DNA of 7,538 bases. Origin: Comamonadaceae bacterium (GTDB lineage Bacteria > Pseudomonadota > Gammaproteobacteria > Burkholderiales > Burkholderiaceae_C). Made by a program: the position numbers and the translations under genes. The DNA lies in the NCBI GenBank assembly GCA_947464665.1, contig CANHXV010000094.1:1-7538 (forward strand), given 5' to 3'. Under the pieces are notes generated by a model. It ran no database searches and was not told the origin of the DNA. It saw only the letters and a program-made list of their open reading frames with translations. Positions 1-6,181 of the stretch are shown one piece after another (the stretch's first letter is position 1; each line of letters begins with the position of its first letter).

Positions 1-47
1 AAGACGGCGAAACTCCAAACAGACGTCATCCATTTTTCTTGGGCCAT
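1..47 (-). CDS. ABC transporter permease, N-terminal fragment (runs off the left edge)
   Basis: Only the first 15 codons are visible, reading MAQEKWMTSVWSFAV. The frame is open from the ATG at 45-47 to the window edge. The codon directly after the upstream gene (stop at 81-83) lies in the same frame, with no ATG, GTG or TTG before position 47, so this ATG is the first plausible start. It begins 33 bases after the binding-protein stop on the same strand. The permease identity is inferred from context: an importer operon with ATPase and binding-protein genes needs an inner-membrane permease, and none is found elsewhere in the window. The visible residues are only a cytoplasmic N-terminus and do not prove the family. 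The ribosome-binding site is weak (GAG about 11 bases upstream). Confidence 0.6.
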   Translation of the reverse strand, partial: MAQEKWMTSVWSFAV

Positions 48-80
48 GCTTTGTTGCTCAATGTGCAGATGGAGAACGAC

Positions 81-1103
81 TTATTTAGCTAATACAAATT
101 GATTGGTATAGAGATCTTTCAAAGGCGACTCTTTAGGCACAACACCATTGCTCACATAAAATTTTTGCAATTCACTTAACCTTGCTTCGTCCATAGTGCC
201 AGGTACTTTTTGGCTTGCATAGACATATTGGTTGTACATCTCAAAGGTTTTTTGCACGCTGGCTTCTTTGCCCTTATGCGCAGGAACATGTTGGACGTAG
301 ACGGCGGTGGCCTCCTTTGGATTGGCCATGATGTCTTTCATACCCTTCAGCGTCGCCCGCACCAATTTTTGAATCAGTTGTGGATTCTTTTGAATCGTTT
401 CGTCCGATGCCAAAATGGCTTGCGCCATGCTCTTGAAATACACGTCAGCTGGCAAGATGTCGACTTGCGCACCGGCCTCCATGGCGGTCATTGTCCAATC
501 TGGAACACCTGCCATGGCGCTTGCTTTCTTAGCAGCAAATTGCTGCCAAACACCTGCAGGGCCTGCCGCTTGAATGTTCACATCATTCTTGGTTAAGCCC
601 ACCTTGCTCAGCATGCCTAACAACGCATAGTAGGTTGTATCTGTATAGGCCAAAACAGTGACTGTTTTACCTTTCAATTCACGCGGACTTTCAATGCGTT
701 CATCTTTGTGACTCACAAGTTGTGTCAAAGAACCTGCTCCTAAAACTGCAACAGCTTTGACAGGGATACCTTGCGCACGCGCGATGATGGGGGTATCACC
801 AATAGCGCCACCAATGACCGCGTTGCCAGCGCCCACTTGCTTGGCAACATCAACGCCGCCGCGAGCTGAGACAAACTTGACATCCAAGCCTTCTGCTTTG
901 TAGTAACCCTTGGCTTGCGCAATCATCCAAGGACCGAATGCTGGCAAGGTACTAGGCGCGGGAAGCAAGTATGTGATCTCTTGCAAGTTAGCTTGCGCAA
1001 ATACCGTCGTAGGCAGCACTGTCAAAATGGACGAGCTCAAGAGACTTGCAACGAAAACGCGTTTGGCTTTGAATTTTGTTAGATTGTTCACAGTGATCTC
1101 CAT
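81..1103 (-). CDS. ABC transporter periplasmic substrate-binding protein (NitT/TauT, NMT1/THI5-like)
   Basis: Probably the periplasmic receptor of a NitT/TauT-type importer, which delivers a small ligand to the permease and ATPase of the same operon. From the chosen ATG (1101-1103) it has 340 residues. A basic n-region (KFKAKR, about residues 10-15) is followed by a hydrophobic stretch and a likely signal-peptidase site near VFA/AQA, about residues 34-38. The mature part has the family's look: an early PAFGPWMIAQAKGYYKAEGL segment (the helix telling the ligand-bound domain 'resident in an organism-like fold'), then GGVDVAKQVGAG and GAIGDTPIIARAQG, then ELKGKTVTV. An upstream in-frame ATG at 1131-1133 would add 10 residues and overlap the ATPase gene by 11 bases. 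I prefer 1103 because it gives a normal signal-peptide length, but neither start has a good Shine-Dalgarno sequence. The ligand cannot be told from sequence: nitrate, sulfonate, pyrimidine precursors and aromatic acids are all carried by relatives. Confidence 0.9.
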   Translation of the reverse strand: MEITVNNLTKFKAKRVFVASLLSSSILTVLPTTVFAQANLQEITYLLPAPSTLPAFGPWMIAQAKGYYKAEGLDVKFVSARGGVDVAKQVGAGNAVIGGAIGDTPIIARAQGIPVKAVAVLGAGSLTQLVSHKDERIESPRELKGKTVTVLAYTDTTYYALLGMLSKVGLTKNDVNIQAAGPAGVWQQFAAKKASAMAGVPDWTMTAMEAGAQVDILPADVYFKSMAQAILASDETIQKNPQLIQKLVRATLKGMKDIMANPKEATAVYVQHVPAHKGKEASVQKTFEMYNQYVYASQKVPGTMDEARLSELQKFYVSNGVVPKESPLKDLYTNQFVLAK

Positions 1104-1111
1104 CAGTTTAG

Positions 1112-1143
1112 AAAAAAAATCTTTAATGCACATCTGAATGTGC
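1112..1143 (-). promoter_or_regulatory. Hairpin plus U8 tract between ATPase and binding-protein genes (possible partial terminator)
   Basis: On the transcribed strand the last ATPase codons form a perfect 6-bp stem, GCACAT/ATGTGC, with loop TCAG (1128-1143). Eight bases later comes a run of eight U (1112-1119), just before the preferred binding-protein start at 1103. The 3' arm contains the alternative upstream ATG (1131-1133). The gap between stem and U-run is longer than in a canonical intrinsic terminator, so full termination is doubtful. Partial attenuation or masking of the upstream start is possible. Seen in sequence; function inferred. Confidence 0.3.
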
Positions 1144-1932
1144 GTCGAGTTTGAGTAATGCCATCAGTTGGCTGACGTAGTCGGTCAACAAGGGGTGTTT
1201 TCTTCGTTGCATCGGATTTTCACGACCGGGAATTTCAACTTTTATCTCTTCAATGAGCGTGCCTGGCCTTTCACTCATCACCAAAATTCGGTCTGACAAA
1301 GTCACCGCTTCAGCCAGATCGTGAGTGATGAATACAACGGTTTTACCCTCACTCTTAACCGTCTCAGCGAGGTCTTGTTGGAGAATCATTTTGGTCTGCG
1401 CATCCAGCGCTGAAAAGGGCTCGTCCATCAACAGGACCAATGGATCAACTGCCAAAGTTCTGGCCAAGGCTGCGCGTTGCCGCATGCCGCCTGACAGTTG
1501 ATTCGGGTAGTGTTCACCAAAACCTTTTAAATGACACTTTGCCAGCAATCGCGTCGAAATTTCTGCACGTTCTGCGCGCGGCACACTCCGAAGCTCCAAA
1601 CCGAATTCCACATTTTCAGAAATAGTTCGCCATGGCATGAGTAAATCTTTTTGCAGCATGAAGGCTACATGCTTGTTGGGGCCCGAGACCATTTCACCGT
1701 TAACTTTGACAACCCCTTTGGAAGGCTTAGCCAAACCCGAGCCCATGTTGAGCAATGTGCTTTTGCCGCACCCTGATGGGCCAATGATGGAAACCACCTC
1801 GCCAGGCTGGATTGAAAAATTAATGTCGCGCGCAGCCAATACTTCTGCAGATTTACCGCGCGCAGCAAACCTTTTTTCGACGCCGATAAATTCAATCGCA
1901 GGAATGACTGAAGCAGTTGTAGATTCCATCAT
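1123..1932 (-). CDS. ABC transporter ATP-binding protein (NitT/TauT/SsuB-like)
   Basis: Cytoplasmic nucleotide-binding subunit that powers the importer. It has 269 residues, about the usual length. All ABC motifs are intact: Walker A GPSGCGKST at residues 51-59, Q-loop Gln94, signature LSGGMRQRAALARTL at 146-160, Walker B VLLMDE at 166-171, D-loop SALD at 174-177, and H-loop His204 in FITHD. The pattern LMPWRTISENVEFGLELR after the Q-loop is typical of the SsuB/TauB/NrtD group. It is the first gene of the operon. Its stop (1123-1125) lies 19 bases before the preferred binding-protein start. The start is an ATG ATG pair (1927-1932), so the first Met may be dispensable. The leader is A-rich with only a weak GTGAAA-like ribosome site. 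Substrate unknown. Confidence 0.95.
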   Translation of the reverse strand: MMESTTASVIPAIEFIGVEKRFAARGKSAEVLAARDINFSIQPGEVVSIIGPSGCGKSTLLNMGSGLAKPSKGVVKVNGEMVSGPNKHVAFMLQKDLLMPWRTISENVEFGLELRSVPRAERAEISTRLLAKCHLKGFGEHYPNQLSGGMRQRAALARTLAVDPLVLLMDEPFSALDAQTKMILQQDLAETVKSEGKTVVFITHDLAEAVTLSDRILVMSERPGTLIEEIKVEIPGRENPMQRRKHPLLTDYVSQLMALLKLDAHSDVH

Positions 1933-1934
1933 TT

Positions 1935-1952
1935 TGTTTCACTAAAGAAACA
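1935..1952. promoter_or_regulatory. Inverted repeat touching the ABC ATPase start
   Basis: TGTTTC (1935-1940) and GAAACA (1947-1952) are perfect 6-bp arms around a 6-base spacer ACTAAA. The element ends two bases before the ATPase ATG, so in RNA it would cover the ribosome-binding site. As DNA it has the shape of a small operator. The stem is AT-rich and weak, so chance occurrence is possible. Confidence 0.3.
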
Positions 1953-1971
1953 TTGGTTTATTACAGAATCA

Positions 1972-1999
1972 ATAGTACCCTTTTGTGAGCTTTTAGCAA
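1972..1999 (-). promoter_or_regulatory. Weak candidate sigma-70 promoter for the ABC operon
   Basis: On the minus strand a TTGCTA box (1994-1999) stands 16 bases upstream of a TACTAT box (1972-1977). Each matches four of six consensus positions. This would start RNA about 30 bases before the ATPase ATG, inside the 88-base gap after dtd. It is only the best match in that gap. Read-through from the tyrS-dtd group is also possible, as no U-tract terminator follows dtd. Confidence 0.25.
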
Positions 2000-2020
2000 A
2001 GCCCAATCAAAAAGATCAAC

Positions 2021-2473
2021 TTAAATTTGGATTGGAATGGTGACAGGTCCGTCATTCACCAAGTGAACTTTCATGTCAGCCGCAAATTGCCCAGTTTGAA
2101 CAATTGGGTGAGCTCCGCGAGCTTGGGCTACGAAGTAGTCATACAAGCGTTGCCCGTCATCTGGTGAGGCGGCGCGAGTAAAGCTAGGTCGATTGCCGCC
2201 ACTCACATCAGCTGCCAGGGTAAATTGACTCACAATCAACAAGCCGCCCTGCAAACCATTGCCATCCAAATCCAGCAGCGAGCGGTTCATCTTGCCAGCG
2301 TCGTCGCTAAAAACACGCAGCTTCAATAGTTTGCTGAGCAGCTTGTCGGCATTGACAAACGTATCACCTTGCTCCGCACACAAGAGCAACAACAAACCCT
2401 TTTGAATTTGCCCAATCACTTGGCCATCCACCACCACTCGCGCTTCAGAAACACGCTGCACCAATCCAATCAC
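2021..2473 (-). CDS. dtd: D-aminoacyl-tRNA deacylase (Dtd)
   Basis: Cytoplasmic homodimeric proofreading enzyme that hydrolyses D-amino acids (classically D-Tyr) and glycine from mischarged tRNAs. The 150-residue length fits the family. Diagnostic motifs are SQFTLAAD at 82-89 (active-site Ser/Gln/Thr), GNRPSF at 93-98, and NDGPVT at 140-145, which carries the Gly-cisPro pair that reaches into the partner subunit and excludes L-amino acids. The N-terminus MIGLVQRVSEARVVVDG is typical. The start codon is GTG (2471-2473); no ATG is available upstream in frame. It overlaps the preceding CDF gene as GTGA (2470-2473), which suggests translational coupling. A purine-rich AAAGAG sits about seven bases upstream, inside the CDF coding region. 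Third gene of the tyrS-CDF-dtd group. Confidence 0.96.
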   Translation of the reverse strand: MIGLVQRVSEARVVVDGQVIGQIQKGLLLLLCAEQGDTFVNADKLLSKLLKLRVFSDDAGKMNRSLLDLDGNGLQGGLLIVSQFTLAADVSGGNRPSFTRAASPDDGQRLYDYFVAQARGAHPIVQTGQFAADMKVHLVNDGPVTIPIQI

Positions 2474-3396
2474 AGCAAATCTCTTTCTGAATCAAAGTGG
2501 GCTTCCACATCTGAAGGCAGCAACTGGATGGAGGCACGCAAACCCGGCACCGAACTCATCAAGGCTTGCTCCACACTAGAACGAAGCGCCGCTGCACGGC
2601 CCAAAGTCCAAGAGGCAGGCATGTGCATGTGCATGTCTACAAATCTGCGTTGCCCTGCTTTGCGCGTGGTCACGTGGTCAAAACGAATGATCGACACGTT
2701 ATCGCGCTGGTGGGCAAAACCTGCCAATGTGTCTTGAATCTGCGCAATCACTTCAGGCTCTACGGCCTCATCCATCAGGCCTTGTGAAGATCGCCAAATC
2801 AGATGAAAACCCTCTTTCAAAATATTCAGCGCCACACCAATGGCCACCACAGCGTCTAGCCACAACCAGCCCGTGACACTGACCAAACCAATGCCAATGA
2901 CCACGCCTATCGACGTCCAGACATCGGTCACCAAATGTTTGGCATCCGCTTCCAGCGCAATAGATCGATGCCTTTTGGCGGCGTCAAACATGACCCAAGC
3001 CAACAAACCATTCAATGCCGAACTGCCCACAGACAAAGCCAAACCCCAACCAACTTGCTCAATGGGCTTGGGATCAAAAATACGGTGGCTGGCCGCCCAA
3101 ATAATGGCCAACGCAGCCACAATGATCAAAATGCCTTCAAAGCCAGACGAGAAATACTCTGCTTTGTGATGGCCATAAGGATGTTCTTCGTCAGCAGGTT
3201 GCGCAGCCACCGTGACCATCATCAATCCAAAAATAGCGCTGGCCAAATTGACCAAAGATTCCATGGCGTCCGACAGCAAACCCACCGAATCAGTGATCCA
3301 CCATGCCCATGTTTTAAGGGTGATGGTGATGATGGCCACACCCACAGAAGCCCACAACAATGTGCGCGGCGACCATGAAGGCAATTTAGAAATCAT
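2470..3396 (-). CDS. Cation diffusion facilitator (CDF) family metal efflux transporter
   Basis: Inner-membrane antiporter that exports divalent metal (Zn, Fe, Mn or Co in relatives) against protons. It has 308 residues, with hydrophobic segments at about 14-32, 45-63, 85-103, 115-135, 155-175 and 177-192, giving the family's six-helix layout, then a soluble C-terminal domain from about 205. Family landmarks are DAMESLVNLASA (43-54), HPYGHHKAE (72-80) and HLVTDVWTS (154-162). By alignment with E. coli YiiP/FieF, the helix-5 pair is His154/Asp158 as expected. The helix-2 pair would be Glu46/Asn50 rather than two aspartates, a pattern I recall from other CDF members. The C-terminal domain has an unusual DMHMHM run (residues 254-259) with two His. 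It lies 58 bases after tyrS and overlaps dtd by four bases. The metal is not determinable here. Confidence 0.93.
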   Translation of the reverse strand: MISKLPSWSPRTLLWASVGVAIITITLKTWAWWITDSVGLLSDAMESLVNLASAIFGLMMVTVAAQPADEEHPYGHHKAEYFSSGFEGILIIVAALAIIWAASHRIFDPKPIEQVGWGLALSVGSSALNGLLAWVMFDAAKRHRSIALEADAKHLVTDVWTSIGVVIGIGLVSVTGWLWLDAVVAIGVALNILKEGFHLIWRSSQGLMDEAVEPEVIAQIQDTLAGFAHQRDNVSIIRFDHVTTRKAGQRRFVDMHMHMPASWTLGRAAALRSSVEQALMSSVPGLRASIQLLPSDVEAHFDSERDLL

Positions 3397-3454
3397 GGCT
3401 TCAGGTTAACGCACATTGCACAAAGACACTAGGTGCCACATCAAAGCCAACGCA

Positions 3455-4690
3455 TCAAGCACTCAATTGCACACGCGCAAATTTGCGTTTGCCCACCTGA
3501 ACCACATAAGTGCCAGCCTCTAACTTCAAACCCTTGTCGCTCACCACGGCAGAGTCAATGCGCACACCGCCACCATCGATCAATCGATTGGCTTCAGAAC
3601 CCGAAGGCGCCAAGCCCGCCATCTTGAGCAAAGCGCCAATGCCCAAAGGCGCACCACTCAAACTCACATCTGGAATTTCATCGGGCACGCCGCCCTTGCT
3701 GCGGTTGATAAAGTCTTGCTCGGCCGCATCGGCCGCGGCAGCGCCATGGAAGCGCGTCGTAATTTCCTTGGCCAAAGCCACTTTGGCTTCCTTCGGATTC
3801 AAACCGTCTGCCACTTGCTTCTTCAAATTTTCAATGTCGGCCATCGACTTGAATGACAGCAAGGTGTACCAACGCCACATGAGCACGTCAGAGATCGACA
3901 AGACCTTGGCAAACATGGTGTTGGCATCTTCGCTAATACCGATGTAGTTATTTTTAGACTTGGACATTTTGTCCACCCCATCCAAACCTTCAAGCAATGG
4001 CATGGTCAAAATACATTGCGGTTCTTGACCGTACTCGGCCTGCAAATGGCGACCCATGAGCAAGTTGAATTTCTGATCGGTACCACCCAACTCCAAATCA
4101 GACTTCAAAGCCACCGAGTCATAACCCTGCATGAGTGGGTACAAAAACTCGTGCACGCTAATGGGTGTGCCCGCCTTAAAACGGTCGTGAAAATCATTGC
4201 GCTCCATCATGCGCGCCACGGTGTACTTGGCGGCAAGTTGAATCATGCCCATGGCACCCAAGGGCAAACTCCATTCGGAGTTGTAGCGAATTTCGGTTTT
4301 GGTGGGGTCTAAAACCAAACTGGCCTGGCGGTAATACGTTTCGGCATTGGCCTTGATTTGCTCGGGCGTCAAAGGTGGGCGCGTTGAGTTTCGGCCTGAT
4401 GGATCGCCAATGAGGCTGGTGAAATCGCCAATCAAAAAGATCACCTGGTGACCCAAATTTTGCAATTGGCGCATTTTGTTCAGCACCACGGTGTGCCCCA
4501 CGTGGATGTCGGGTGCCGTAGGGTCAAGGCCCAACTTGATGCGCAAAGGCACCCCAGTCGCCTCCGATTTGGCCAGTTTTTTAACCCAGTCATCCTGCGG
4601 AATCAGCTCTTCACAGCCTCTCAAAGTAACAGCCAAAGCCTCTTTGACAGCATCTGTCACGGGAAATTGGTTCGCAGCGCTTGAAGTCAT
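3455..4690 (-). CDS. tyrS: Tyrosyl-tRNA synthetase
   Basis: Class I aminoacyl-tRNA synthetase that charges tRNA-Tyr with tyrosine in the cytoplasm. It has 411 residues, normal length. The HIGH signature appears as HVGH at 63-66 and the second signature as KMSKS at 241-245; both are intact. Further landmarks are GLDPTAPDIHVGH, FLIGDFTSLIGDPSGR (85-100) and SDLELGGTDQKFN (197-209), the tyrosine and ATP pocket region. An S4-type RNA-binding domain fills about 350-408 (SGSEANRLIDGGGVRID). The short KMSKS spacing and sequence style match the TyrS group common in beta- and gammaproteobacteria. The ATG at 4688-4690 has GGA about nine bases upstream. It leads the group with the CDF transporter and dtd, and is divergent from the M23 peptidase gene. 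Confidence 0.97.
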   Translation of the reverse strand: MTSSAANQFPVTDAVKEALAVTLRGCEELIPQDDWVKKLAKSEATGVPLRIKLGLDPTAPDIHVGHTVVLNKMRQLQNLGHQVIFLIGDFTSLIGDPSGRNSTRPPLTPEQIKANAETYYRQASLVLDPTKTEIRYNSEWSLPLGAMGMIQLAAKYTVARMMERNDFHDRFKAGTPISVHEFLYPLMQGYDSVALKSDLELGGTDQKFNLLMGRHLQAEYGQEPQCILTMPLLEGLDGVDKMSKSKNNYIGISEDANTMFAKVLSISDVLMWRWYTLLSFKSMADIENLKKQVADGLNPKEAKVALAKEITTRFHGAAAADAAEQDFINRSKGGVPDEIPDVSLSGAPLGIGALLKMAGLAPSGSEANRLIDGGGVRIDSAVVSDKGLKLEAGTYVVQVGKRKFARVQLSA

Positions 4691-4792
4691 TAGGGTTTTC
4701 CAGTATTCGCCTGTGTTCTATGGCGTTAGAATGGCGGGAATTGTTTGTCCTATTTTAAGGGCTGACTTTCCTGTTGTTATTTTTTGGACCGA
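4691..4792. promoter_or_regulatory. Divergent intergenic region between tyrS and the M23 peptidase gene
   Basis: This 102-base gap must hold promoters for both directions, since genes on either side point away. The best plus-strand box is TAGAAT at 4727-4732 (five of six with TATAAT), which would give a leader of about 55 bases, but no convincing -35 box lies 16-18 bases before it. No clear minus-strand promoter was found for tyrS, and no T-box or other tyrosine-sensing leader is apparent; the gap is too short for a classical T-box. Confidence 0.4.
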
Positions 4793-6157
4793 ATGAATTT
4801 CATCACCCCGTTTTTGACGCTTGCCAAGGCCCACAGCAAAACGTTGCAGGCCTTTGTTGCGCGTCATCCCAAACACGTCACAGCCCTTGTGGCTGCCGTG
4901 TTCTTGGGCGGCGGCGGTGGCGCTTTTGCGGTTGCCAATCTGGGCCCCGATGCCGCCAAATTGCCAATCCGCACTTTGGTCGAAACCCTTGAAATAACCA
5001 ATCTAGATCAGCAAGTCGCTGCTTTAGAAGAAAAAACGCTCAAACTTTATCGCAACGACATCACACGGGGCTCTGACACCGCAGAAAGCCTGTTGCGTCG
5101 ATTGGGTCTGGTCGATTCAGCTGCCGCAGCCTACATCCGCCAAACGCCAGAAGCTCGGCAAGCCTTGCTCAACCGCTCGGGTCGCAACGTCTCTGTTGAA
5201 GCCAATGAGCAACAACAACTGCTGACCCTCACAACGCGCTGGCTCAGAAGCGAAAACGACGCCCAATTCCAGCGCATGGTCATCACCCGCGATCAACAAA
5301 ACAACTTCAGTGTTCGCACCGACACAGCCCCCCTGACAGCCAGCGTTCGCATGGCGGGCGGCACAGTTGCTTCCTCCTTGTACGCCGCCTCCGACGAAGC
5401 ACGACTGCCCGACTCCGTCACTCGGCAATTGGCCGATGTGTTCTCTGGCCAAATTGACTTCCACCGCGCATTGCGCAAAGGTGCAGTTTTCTCCGTGGTT
5501 TACGAAACCCTGGAAGCCGAAGGTGAGCCTTTGCGCACTGGCCGTTTGCTCAGCGCAGAAATCATCAACGACAAAAAGACTTACAACGCAGTTTGGTTCC
5601 AAGAGCCTGGACAAAAAGGTGCTTACTACACCATGGACGGCGACAGCCTTCGCCGAGCCTTCTTGGCCTCGCCCATGCCTTACTCTCGCCGAACCAGCGG
5701 CTTTGGCATGCGCGAGCATCCCATTCTGCAAACCATGCGTGCCCACACAGGCGTTGACTATGCGGCCCCTGTGGGTACGCCTGTTATCTCTGTGGCCGAC
5801 GGCGTGGTGGCAGAAAGCAGCTTCCAAGGCGGCTATGGCAACATGGTTGTCATTCAGCACAATGCCCATCAAAGCACCGCCTATGCTCACCTGAGCCGCA
5901 TGAATGTGCGCAAAGGACAAACCATCAAGCAAGGCGATATTGTTGGTGCAGTGGGTTCCACCGGACTCTCCACAGGCCCTCACCTGCACTTTGAATTCCG
6001 CATGAACGGACGCCACGTAGACCCTCTCACTTTGGCTAAGCAAGGTTCGGCCGAACCCATTTCTGCGGCACTTCGCCCAAAGTTCAACCAACGCGCTGAA
6101 TATGCTCGTTCACAATTGATGGCTGCGGCGCAAATGCGCCAAGGCAACGTTCAATAA
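4793..6157 (+). CDS. Membrane-anchored M23 (LytM-type) murein endopeptidase, MepM-like
   Basis: Zinc metallopeptidase that cuts peptide cross-links in peptidoglycan to allow wall expansion. From the ATG at 4793 it has 454 residues, near the size of E. coli MepM. In order: a short cytoplasmic N-terminus, one membrane anchor at about 28-49 containing a five-Gly run, a possible short coiled coil at 68-86, an OapA/LysM-like wall-binding region at about 85-120 (SDTAESLLRRLGL), a linker domain at about 155-285, and the LytM domain at about 300-405. Catalytic residues are all present: zinc ligands His318 and Asp322 (HTGVD) and His399 of HLH (397-399), plus His366 and His397. A TTG at 4784 could add three residues, but GGA at 4786-4788 fits the ATG better, although the spacing is short. 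anmK follows 24 bases later, so the two are probably cotranscribed. Confidence 0.94.
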   Translation: MNFITPFLTLAKAHSKTLQAFVARHPKHVTALVAAVFLGGGGGAFAVANLGPDAAKLPIRTLVETLEITNLDQQVAALEEKTLKLYRNDITRGSDTAESLLRRLGLVDSAAAAYIRQTPEARQALLNRSGRNVSVEANEQQQLLTLTTRWLRSENDAQFQRMVITRDQQNNFSVRTDTAPLTASVRMAGGTVASSLYAASDEARLPDSVTRQLADVFSGQIDFHRALRKGAVFSVVYETLEAEGEPLRTGRLLSAEIINDKKTYNAVWFQEPGQKGAYYTMDGDSLRRAFLASPMPYSRRTSGFGMREHPILQTMRAHTGVDYAAPVGTPVISVADGVVAESSFQGGYGNMVVIQHNAHQSTAYAHLSRMNVRKGQTIKQGDIVGAVGSTGLSTGPHLHFEFRMNGRHVDPLTLAKQGSAEPISAALRPKFNQRAEYARSQLMAAAQMRQGNVQ

Positions 6158-6181
6158 TCATTGGCGTTGGCAGGGGCCAGG

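Noticed and set aside
210..596. A 128-codon plus-strand frame opposite the binding-protein gene
   Set aside because: It is antisense to a gene with clear family features, has no ribosome site or known motif, and is best read as a shadow.
1987..2004. A short stem-loop after dtd as an intrinsic terminator
   Set aside because: On the minus strand it gives about seven pairs including a G-U, but it is followed by ACAAAAGGG with no U-tract, so it does not qualify.
2935..3378. Overlapping plus-strand frames (up to 147 codons) opposite the CDF gene
   Set aside because: Several competing frames cover the same stretch, none has a recognisable domain, and the CDF reading explains the sequence fully.
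3510..3947. A 145-codon plus-strand frame opposite the C-terminal half of tyrS
   Set aside because: It is antisense to intact tyrS codons, including the S4 domain, and carries no motif of its own.
4691..4792. A T-box or other RNA sensor in the tyrS leader
   Set aside because: The region is only 102 bases, lacks a recognisable T-box sequence and a terminator hairpin, and T-boxes are mainly found in Gram-positive bacteria.
5117..6091. A 324-codon open frame on the minus strand opposite the M23 peptidase gene
   Set aside because: It lies wholly inside a well-supported gene, its translation is rich in Cys, His and Gly with no recognisable domain, and long antisense frames are common opposite biased coding sequence.
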